The translations under genes and the position numbers were made by a program. Source: Clostridium sp. 28_12 (GTDB lineage: Bacteria > Bacillota > Clostridia > TANB77 > CAG-508). Taken from it: a stretch of 11,811 bases of DNA. The stretch covers positions 1 to 11,811 of the forward strand of contig MNRR01000028.1 in assembly GCA_001916055.1 (NCBI GenBank), in the 5' to 3' direction. The number at the start of each line of letters is the position of its first letter. Position 1 is the first letter of the stretch. Positions 6,279 through 11,811 of this stretch are shown in pieces. Under the pieces are notes generated by a model, which worked only from the letters and a program-made list of their open reading frames with translations, was not told the origin of the DNA and ran no database searches.

Positions 6279-6296
6279 TTGAGAAAATTTTCTCAA
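6279..6296 (-). promoter_or_regulatory. 18-bp perfect palindrome in the orphan gene leader
   Basis: TTGAGAAAATTTTCTCAA is a perfect 18-bp palindrome about 20-37 nt downstream of the predicted transcription start and 9 nt before the ribosome binding site. The symmetry and position suit an operator for a dimeric repressor. As RNA it could fold into a 7-bp hairpin with an AATT loop. No regulator gene is adjacent. Confidence 0.6.
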
Positions 6297-6322
6297 TTAT
6301 AAAAAATTTTGGTTACATATAC

Positions 6323-6351
6323 ATAATACCACAAAATCGCATAATTTGCAA
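6323..6351 (-). promoter_or_regulatory. Promoter of the orphan gene
   Basis: On the - strand TTGCAA (6351-6346), a 17-nt spacer and TATTAT (6328-6323), with TG before the -10 (TGGTATTAT), form an extended sigma-A-type promoter. Transcription should start near 6316, giving a leader of about 60 nt that contains the 18-bp palindrome. Confidence 0.75.
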
Positions 6352-6365
6352 ATATTTTGTGGTAT
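6326..6365 (-). terminator. 12-bp inverted repeat after the DUF975 gene, overlapping a promoter
   Basis: ATACCACAAAAT (6326-6337) and ATTTTGTGGTAT (6354-6365) form a perfect 12-bp stem with a 16-nt loop, 21 nt after the DUF975 stop codon. It may terminate the adhE operon, although no U run follows on the - strand (TATGTATATG). The -35 box of the orphan gene lies in the loop, the right arm forms the promoter spacer, and the -10 box begins in its last 3 bases. It could instead be an operator covering the promoter. Confidence 0.55.
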
Positions 6366-6386
6366 CTTTAAATATTTAATATCTAT

Positions 6387-6971
6387 CTAGTTTTCAACAG
6401 TTTTATCTTTAATATCATTATAAAAATTTGCCATTGTAGCTTGAAAATATGGTACAACATATATGTATGCAATTCCAAATGTAATTGCACTTAATATATA
6501 CCACCAAAAGAATGATAGTTGTAATACAAATAAATCAAATTTATGTTCATCCATTATTCTTTTACTTTCTGATAATGCTTCTCTTGCTGTTAGTTCTGGG
6601 TTATCTGCCAATATAAATGGTGCAGCAGCATATGAAAATACCTTTATTATTCCAGGAATCACTAATAATAATGACCACAAGAATACAAAGAAATTTGTAA
6701 TTATATTTAACCAAACTGCTTTTCCTGTTATATTAAAACCTTTAAAAGCATCTCCAACTGAAATGTCTTCATTTTTAGTTAATCTCAAAAATATCATGCA
6801 TAATGAAATATTAAAAGCTGGCATAATTACAATTGCAGCAAACCATCCTACTACTGGTACTAATGCGCTTCCTGCTCCTATAATTGCAATAATCAAAAAT
6901 ATTAAAAATAGAATTCCTATTTTCCCTTGTATTTGTTCTTTTGCCATGTTTTTTAATTCAACTCTTGTCAT
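6387..6971 (-). CDS. DUF975 family integral membrane protein
   Basis: The 194-residue protein matches the DUF975 pattern. It begins with a short amphipathic segment (RVELKNMAKEQIQGK). Hydrophobic segments follow at about 19-36, 41-62, 86-110 and 146-175. The family signature ILADNPELTAREALSESKRIM (120-140) is followed by LQLSFFWWYIL (150-160) and VVPYFQATMANFY (172-184). The function of this family is unknown; the proteins sit in the cytoplasmic membrane. The ATG is preceded by AGGGGGAT (6977-6984) at about 6 nt. It follows the kinase-like gene by 32 nt with no terminator between, so it is probably the last gene of the adhE transcript. I see no catalytic residues that suggest an enzyme. Confidence 0.88.
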   Translation of the reverse strand: MTRVELKNMAKEQIQGKIGILFLIFLIIAIIGAGSALVPVVGWFAAIVIMPAFNISLCMIFLRLTKNEDISVGDAFKGFNITGKAVWLNIITNFFVFLWSLLLVIPGIIKVFSYAAAPFILADNPELTAREALSESKRIMDEHKFDLFVLQLSFFWWYILSAITFGIAYIYVVPYFQATMANFYNDIKDKTVEN

Positions 6972-7003
6972 TTTTAATCCCCCTATATTTTTATATTATC
7001 ATA

Positions 7004-7762
7004 TTATTCATAATCTACTACATCTACCCATTTTTCTAATGTTTTTCTGTCTTCAACTTCACCTTTTTTCAATTGAACTGCTGCTACAATTGGAATCCAT
7101 CTTTGAATTCCTCTCTTTTCTAATCCACCTTTTTCAGTAATCATGTTTAAATACTTTTCAGCTAATTCAGCGTGACCATTTACTGAAAATAGCAAAAATG
7201 TTTTTGCAACATCTGCTGATGCATTACCTTGTGTAGCATGTGCCCAGTCAATGATACTGTATTCTCCATTTGCATCTATTATTACATTACTTGGATTGAA
7301 ATCTCCATGGCATAATTTGTCATGATTTTTAGTTCCTTCTAGTCTTTGCAATAATTCATATCTTGTATTATCATCAATATCTGCTTCTGCTAGTTTTCTT
7401 CTATATTTATCTTTTAATCTATTTAATAATGGTACTTTTTTAGACATTATTTCTAGTTGAATATCCACAAATAACTTTAAATATTCATCTTCTTTTTCTG
7501 GATGTTCTTTCATTAAAACATCTAATGGTGTTCCTTCTATAAATTCTGTAACTAATGCCCATCTATTCTCAATTTTTGTAACTTCTATTAATTTTGAAAT
7601 TTTTAAATCTGTACTTTCTTCTACTCTTGATTGAATTAGTGCTTCATTCAAAATTGCTGCTTTTGAATAATTTTCTATAAACAATTTTATTGTTTTATCT
7701 CCATCTTTATATACTGTTTTAGTTTTTCTTTCAGCAATTGGTTCAGTTAAATTATATTTCAT
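7004..7762 (-). CDS. APH/choline-kinase-like phosphotransferase
   Basis: The 252-residue protein has the protein-kinase-like fold of the aminoglycoside phosphotransferase and choline kinase group. Visible features are a possible ATP-binding lysine K26 (TIKLF), a hinge-like TEFIEGTPL (72-80), the catalytic loop CHGDFNPSNVIID (151-163) with H152, D154 and N159, and the metal-binding IIDWAHA (170-176) with D172. Family members phosphorylate a hydroxyl on a small molecule (aminoglycoside, choline, sugar or similar). The substrate here cannot be read from the sequence, and resistance should not be assumed. It starts 19 nt after the adhE stop codon. The ribosome binding site is modest: GTGAG at 5 nt, or AGAGG further away. 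The position suggests co-transcription with adhE and possible translational coupling. Confidence 0.87.
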   Translation of the reverse strand: MKYNLTEPIAERKTKTVYKDGDKTIKLFIENYSKAAILNEALIQSRVEESTDLKISKLIEVTKIENRWALVTEFIEGTPLDVLMKEHPEKEDEYLKLFVDIQLEIMSKKVPLLNRLKDKYRRKLAEADIDDNTRYELLQRLEGTKNHDKLCHGDFNPSNVIIDANGEYSIIDWAHATQGNASADVAKTFLLFSVNGHAELAEKYLNMITEKGGLEKRGIQRWIPIVAAVQLKKGEVEDRKTLEKWVDVVDYE

Positions 7763-7781
7763 CTTTACTCACGTTCCTCTC

Positions 7782-10361
7782 TTAATTTCCATAATATACC
7801 TTTAAATAAATATCCTTAATTTCACTAATTAATGGATATCTTGGATTTGCTCCTGTACATTGATCATCAAATGCTTTTTCTGACATTTCGTCTAATGTAG
7901 CTAAAAATGCTTGTTCATCAATTCCATATTCTCTAATTGTTTTCTTTATTCCAATTCTTTCTTTTAATTCATCTATTTTACTAATTAGATTTTCCATTTT
8001 TTCGTAGTCATTTGCTCCACCAATATTTAAAGCTTCTGCAATTTCTGCATATCTTCTTAATGTATGTGGATGGTCATATTGTGGAAATGTTCCCATTTTA
8101 TTTGGAACTTCTGCACTATTAAATCTCATAACTTCGTCAAGTACTAATGATACAGTAATTCCATGTGGTAAGTGATGATATGCTCCTAATTTATGTCCCA
8201 TTGAATGACATATTCCTAAAAATGCATTTGCAAAGGCCATACCTGCCATTGTTGCTGCATTTGCCATTTTTTCTCTTGCTTCTGGGTCATTTGCTCCGTT
8301 TTCATATGCTCTTGGTAAATATTCAAAAATCGTTTTTATTGCTTCTATTGCTAAACCATCTGTAAATTCTGTTGCCATCATAGATGCATATGCTTCGATT
8401 GCATGAACTAATGCATCTGCTCCTGATGCTGAAGTTAATCCTTTTGGTGCATTCATCATCAAGTTTGCATCTACAATTGCCATTTTAGGTAATAGTTCAT
8501 AATCTGCTAATGGATATTTTTGTCCTGTTGTTTCATCTGTAATTACTGCAAATGGTGTTACTTCTGAACCTGTTCCTGCTGATGTTGGTACAGCTATAAA
8601 GTATGCTTTTTCTCCCATTTTAGGGAATGTGTATACTCTTTTTCTGATATCCATAAATCTCATTGCCATATCTAAGAAATCAATTTCTGGATGTTCATAC
8701 ATTACCCACATAATTTTTGCAGCATCCATTGCTGAACCTCCACCTACTGCTATTATGCAATCAGGTTTGAATGCATCTATTAATTGTGCTCCTTCTTTTG
8801 CACATGCAAGTGTTGGATCTGGCGCAACATCAAAAAATGTTTCATGTACTATTCCCATTTCATCTAATTTATCTGTTACTACTTTTGTGTATCCGTTTTG
8901 ATAAAGAAATGTATCTGTTACTATAAATACTCTTTTTTTACCCATTACATTTTTTAGCTCTTCTAAAGCTACTGGTAAACAACCTCTTTTTAAATATACC
9001 TTTTCAGGTGCTCTAAACCAAAGCATATTTTCTCTCCTTTCGGCTACTGTTTTTATATTTATTAAATGTTTTACTCCTACATTTTCTGATACAGAGTTTC
9101 CGCCCCATGTTCCGCATCCAAGTGTTAATGATGGTGCTAATTTAAAGTTATATATGTCACCAATTCCACCTTGTGATGATGGTGTATTTATTAATACTCT
9201 ACATGTTTTCATTGTATTGTAGAATTTCTCTATTTTTTCTTTTTCAGTAACTGTATTGATATATAATGATGATGTATGTCCTAATCCTCCATCTTCTATT
9301 AGTCTATATGCTTTACTTACTGCATCATCAAAACTTGATGCTCTATACATTGCTAAAACAGGTGAAAGTTTTTCATGTGCAAATTCTTCTGATAAATCTA
9401 CACTTTCTACTTCTCCTATTAAGATTTTTGTATTTTCAGCAACATCTACTCCTGCTAATTGTGCAATTGTATGTGCTGATTGTCCGACTATTTTAGCATT
9501 TAATGCTCCATTTATTATAATTGTTTTTCTTACTTTTTCTGTTTCTTCTGCATTTAGTAAATAGCATCCTCTTCTCATAAATTCTTCTCTTACTCTGTCA
9601 TAGATTTTATCACTTACTATTACAGATTGTTCTGATGCACATATCATTCCATTATCAAATGTTTTTGAATGAATGATTGAGTTTACTGCTAATACTATAT
9701 CTGCTGTTTCATCTATTACTGCTGGTGTGTTTCCTGGTCCTACACCTAATGCTGGTTTTCCACTAGAATATGCAGCTTTTACCATTCCTGGTCCACCTGT
9801 TGCTAATATTATATCTGCTGATTGCATTAACACATTTGTTAATTCTAGTGATGGTACATCTATCCATGATATTATTCCTTCTGGTGCTCCTGCTTTTACT
9901 GCTGCTTCTAACACTATTTTTGCAGCTGCTATTGTTGACTGTTTTGCTCTTGGGTGTGGGCTTATTATTATCCCATTTCTTGTCTTTAATGCGATTAATG
10001 TTTTAAATATTGCTGTTGATGTTGGGTTTGTTGTTGGTATTACTGCCGCTATTACACCTATTGGTTCTGCTATTTTTTTGATTCCATAATTGTCATCTTG
10101 TTCTAGCACTCCACATGTTTTTATATCTTTATATTTATTGTACACATATTCTGCTGCATAGTGATTTTTTATTACTTTATCTTCTACAATTCCCATTCCT
10201 GTTTCTTCTACTGCCATTTTGGCAAGTAGTATTCTATTTTGGTTTGCAGCTATTGCTGCTGCTTGAAATATTTTGTCTACTTGCTCTTGTGTATATTTTG
10301 AGAATTCTTGTTGTGCTTTTCTTACTTTTTCGATTGTTTTTTGTAAGTCTTCTATTTCCAT
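7782..10361 (-). CDS. adhE: Bifunctional acetaldehyde-CoA/alcohol dehydrogenase AdhE
   Basis: This 859-residue fusion enzyme reduces acetyl-CoA to acetaldehyde and then to ethanol, reoxidising two NADH during fermentation. The N-terminal aldehyde dehydrogenase half (about 1-440) contains GVGPGNTP and the catalytic cysteine C241 in GMICASEQ. The C-terminal iron-dependent alcohol dehydrogenase half contains the NAD-binding GGGSAMD (540-546), PTSAGTGSE, and the four expected iron ligands D649, H653, H719 and H733 with the same spacing as in E. coli AdhE. Such proteins assemble into cytoplasmic spirosomes. I chose the ATG at 10361 because GAGG lies 6 nt upstream. The frame extends 11 codons further to a TTG at 10394 without a ribosome binding site. 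It is the first gene of a likely operon with a kinase-like gene and a DUF975 gene. Confidence 0.97.
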   Translation of the reverse strand: MEIEDLQKTIEKVRKAQQEFSKYTQEQVDKIFQAAAIAANQNRILLAKMAVEETGMGIVEDKVIKNHYAAEYVYNKYKDIKTCGVLEQDDNYGIKKIAEPIGVIAAVIPTTNPTSTAIFKTLIALKTRNGIIISPHPRAKQSTIAAAKIVLEAAVKAGAPEGIISWIDVPSLELTNVLMQSADIILATGGPGMVKAAYSSGKPALGVGPGNTPAVIDETADIVLAVNSIIHSKTFDNGMICASEQSVIVSDKIYDRVREEFMRRGCYLLNAEETEKVRKTIIINGALNAKIVGQSAHTIAQLAGVDVAENTKILIGEVESVDLSEEFAHEKLSPVLAMYRASSFDDAVSKAYRLIEDGGLGHTSSLYINTVTEKEKIEKFYNTMKTCRVLINTPSSQGGIGDIYNFKLAPSLTLGCGTWGGNSVSENVGVKHLINIKTVAERRENMLWFRAPEKVYLKRGCLPVALEELKNVMGKKRVFIVTDTFLYQNGYTKVVTDKLDEMGIVHETFFDVAPDPTLACAKEGAQLIDAFKPDCIIAVGGGSAMDAAKIMWVMYEHPEIDFLDMAMRFMDIRKRVYTFPKMGEKAYFIAVPTSAGTGSEVTPFAVITDETTGQKYPLADYELLPKMAIVDANLMMNAPKGLTSASGADALVHAIEAYASMMATEFTDGLAIEAIKTIFEYLPRAYENGANDPEAREKMANAATMAGMAFANAFLGICHSMGHKLGAYHHLPHGITVSLVLDEVMRFNSAEVPNKMGTFPQYDHPHTLRRYAEIAEALNIGGANDYEKMENLISKIDELKERIGIKKTIREYGIDEQAFLATLDEMSEKAFDDQCTGANPRYPLISEIKDIYLKVYYGN

Positions 10362-10411
10362 TCTTGACCTCATCCTTTCTTTTGATTTTTTCAAATCATT
10401 GGTTCTTTTTC

Positions 10412-10440
10412 ATCATAACAAAAAACTAATAGTTTTGCAA
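10412..10440 (-). promoter_or_regulatory. Promoter of adhE
   Basis: On the - strand TTGCAA (10440-10435), a 17-nt spacer and TATGAT (10417-10412) form the promoter, with a predicted start near 10405 and a leader of about 44 nt. The -35 box covers the loop of the upstream terminator hairpin. A TTGTTA half-site overlaps the -10 region, but the second half of a Rex operator is missing, so redox control by Rex is not supported by sequence. Confidence 0.72.
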
Positions 10441-10452
10441 CTATTAGTTTTT
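10421..10452 (-). terminator. Terminator between the GH94 gene and adhE
   Basis: A perfect 14-bp stem AAAAACTAATAGTT (10421-10434) / AACTATTAGTTTTT (10439-10452) closes a 4-nt loop and ends in TTTTTTG on the - strand. It lies 47 nt after the GH94 stop codon. The + strand also has a T-rich run after it, so it would work in both directions, but no + strand gene is present. Confidence 0.88.
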
Positions 10453-10499
10453 ATTTTTCTTATTTTTATTTTGACAATTTTTGCATTATTACTGCTTTA

Positions 10500-11811
10500 C
10501 TACATAATAATTTCAACATTAAACACTTTGCCACTACTATCAAGAATAATCTTATTTTCATGCTCATTCCCATCAATTAATACTTTTGAAATACCTGTGT
10601 TTTTTCCATTAGGATTTTTGACTTTTATGTTATAAATACTATTGACAAATTTATATTTAATCTCAAATTCATCCCAAAATTTCGGAATACATGGATTGAA
10701 ACTCATTGTATTATGATAAATATTAAATCCTAAAATATATTGAATACCAGCTAAATAATACCAACTACTTGAACCTGTATACCACGTCCATCCACCTGAA
10801 CCTGCTAAATTTTGCGCACCATACACGTCTGCTGCAAGTACATATGGTTCAACTTTGTATTTGTTTGCTGCTTCTTTTGTCCTTGCATGTTCTATAGGTG
10901 TAATCATTTTATATAATTCTACTGCCTTATCTCCTTTACCTAACATGGCTTCTGCAATAATTGCCCAAATGGCAGAGTGTGTGTATTGTCCACCATTTTC
11001 TCTAACACCTGGAACATAAGCTTTAATATATCCAGGCTCAAGTTTACCCTTTTCAAAAGGCGGATCAAGCAATTTTATAATTCCACTTTCAGCATCAACT
11101 AAATGATTTTCTAGGCTTTCCATTGCTTGTTTTTGTTTTTCTTCATATCCTGCACCTGAAATTACAGACCAACTTTGAGCAATACTGTCAATTCTACATT
11201 CTTCATTTTCCATACTTCCATAAACATCTCCATTATCAGCAAAAGCTCTTTTAAACCATCTGCCATCCCATGCATTTGTATTTAAGTTTATTTGCAACTG
11301 TTTTGCAATCTTTTTATACTGTTCAGCCTTCTCTAAATCATTCCTATATTCTGTAATTGAAATAAAACCTTTCAAAATTTCATATAAGAAATATCCTAAC
11401 CATACGCTTTCTCCTTTACCTTCTGGTCCTATATTACTGAATCCATCATTCCAATCTCCTATTCCAATTTTAGGTAATCCATGTTCATTATCACTAATTC
11501 CGCATGCTCTGTCAATTGCTTTTTTACAATGTTCATAAATACTTTCTTCAATATTTGATGGCAAATATTGTTCATATTTTTCTTTTTCATTTTCTTTTAA
11601 CTTTGCACCTTGCAAATATGGTGTAATAACATTTAAAATCTCATAATCTCCAGTGTGTCTAATATATTTTATAACCATATATGGAAGCCACAATAAATCA
11701 TCTGAAAATTTAGTCCTTATTCCTCTATTATTTTCCTCATGCCACCAATGTTCAACATCTCCTTCTATAAATTGATGCTTACTGTGTTTTATTATTTGAT
11801 TATATAAAATA
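10500..11811 (-). CDS. GH94 glycoside phosphorylase, C-terminal part (cyclic beta-1,2-glucan synthase-like)
   Basis: The frame is open to the right edge of the window, so the N-terminus is missing; 436 residues are visible. The motifs are those of glycoside hydrolase family 94: EGDVEHWWHEENNRGIRT (16-33), SDDLLWLPY (36-44), GIGDWNDG (116-123), where the Asp of WND is expected to be the general acid, VRENGGQYTHSAIWAI, ITPIEHARTKEAANKYKVEPYV and GGWTWYTGSSSWYY. GH94 enzymes cleave beta-glucosidic bonds with phosphate (cellobiose, laminaribiose or sophorose types). In NdvB-type proteins this domain controls the chain length of cyclic beta-1,2-glucan. The PIEHA...KVEPYV and RENGGQYTH segments look most like the NdvB type, which are very large proteins. 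Only upstream sequence would decide between this and a stand-alone phosphorylase. An internal TTG at 11693 is not the start, because conserved motifs lie before it. The gene ends at a strong terminator. Confidence 0.9.
   Translation of the reverse strand, partial: ILYNQIIKHSKHQFIEGDVEHWWHEENNRGIRTKFSDDLLWLPYMVIKYIRHTGDYEILNVITPYLQGAKLKENEKEKYEQYLPSNIEESIYEHCKKAIDRACGISDNEHGLPKIGIGDWNDGFSNIGPEGKGESVWLGYFLYEILKGFISITEYRNDLEKAEQYKKIAKQLQINLNTNAWDGRWFKRAFADNGDVYGSMENEECRIDSIAQSWSVISGAGYEEKQKQAMESLENHLVDAESGIIKLLDPPFEKGKLEPGYIKAYVPGVRENGGQYTHSAIWAIIAEAMLGKGDKAVELYKMITPIEHARTKEAANKYKVEPYVLAADVYGAQNLAGSGGWTWYTGSSSWYYLAGIQYILGFNIYHNTMSFNPCIPKFWDEFEIKYKFVNSIYNIKVKNPNGKNTGISKVLIDGNEHENKIILDSSGKVFNVEIIM

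Noticed and set aside
6255..6296. Longer version of the orphan gene starting at 6296
   Set aside because: Its start lies in the 18-bp palindrome with no ribosome binding site. AGGAGGAT precedes the ATG at 6254.
8165..10089. Open frames on the + strand opposite adhE, and similar ones opposite uvrB, rsmH and mraZ
   Set aside because: They are antisense shadows of well-supported genes. They lack ribosome binding sites and have leucine- or isoleucine-rich low-complexity products typical of antisense reading.
10362..10394. TTG start 11 codons upstream of the chosen adhE start
   Set aside because: It has no ribosome binding site, while GAGG lies 6 nt before the ATG at 10361. The extra residues are not part of the usual AdhE N-terminus.
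10412..10421. Rex redox-repressor site before adhE
   Set aside because: Only the TTGTTA half-site is present. The inverted half TAACAA is not found at the required distance.

Overview
The window is AT-rich (about 30% GC by hand counts of sample lines) and carries a Firmicutes gene set: strong AGGAGG-type ribosome binding sites, TTG starts, an mraZ-rsmH-ftsL cluster, a fused acetaldehyde/alcohol dehydrogenase, a DUF975 membrane protein and an HD-GYP protein. I read it as a fermentative, probably gut-type member of the Clostridia. The sequence does not fix the species. Most of the window is ordinary chromosome. I did not find a new defence or mobile system, but several regulatory arrangements and one foreign-looking gene deserve attention.

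Layout. At the left edge a perfect-consensus promoter drives tRNA-Gly(UCC) on the + strand, followed by two hairpin terminators. Every protein gene lies on the - strand, so transcription runs from high to low coordinates. In that order: the C-terminal part of a large GH94 glycoside phosphorylase, cut by the right edge (10500-11811); a terminator with the adhE promoter nested in it; adhE (7782-10361), a small-molecule kinase-like protein (7004-7762) and a DUF975 membrane protein (6387-6971), likely one operon; a GC-richer orphan gene with its own promoter and palindromes (5865-6254); uvrB (3768-5723), with an inverted repeat touching its ribosome binding site; a promoter overlapped by three MraZ boxes, then mraZ, rsmH and ftsL (1590-3653); and a single-gene HD-GYP unit (528-1481).

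How the genes work together. MraZ represses its own operon through the 10-bp-spaced boxes. RsmH modifies 16S rRNA, and FtsL builds the division septum. The cluster ends at a terminator after ftsL, so the usual downstream genes (ftsI/spoVD, mur genes) must lie elsewhere. AdhE regenerates NAD+ by making ethanol from acetyl-CoA. UvrB acts in nucleotide excision repair. The HD-GYP protein probably degrades cyclic dinucleotides. The GH94 protein acts on beta-glucans.

The main points for a second look are: a 41-codon open frame continuing in phase past the mraZ stop; the inverted repeat before uvrB; the base-composition island at 5865-6254 with its palindromes; two promoters whose -35 box sits in the loop of an upstream hairpin; and a shared TTGCAA-type -35 box at four promoters.
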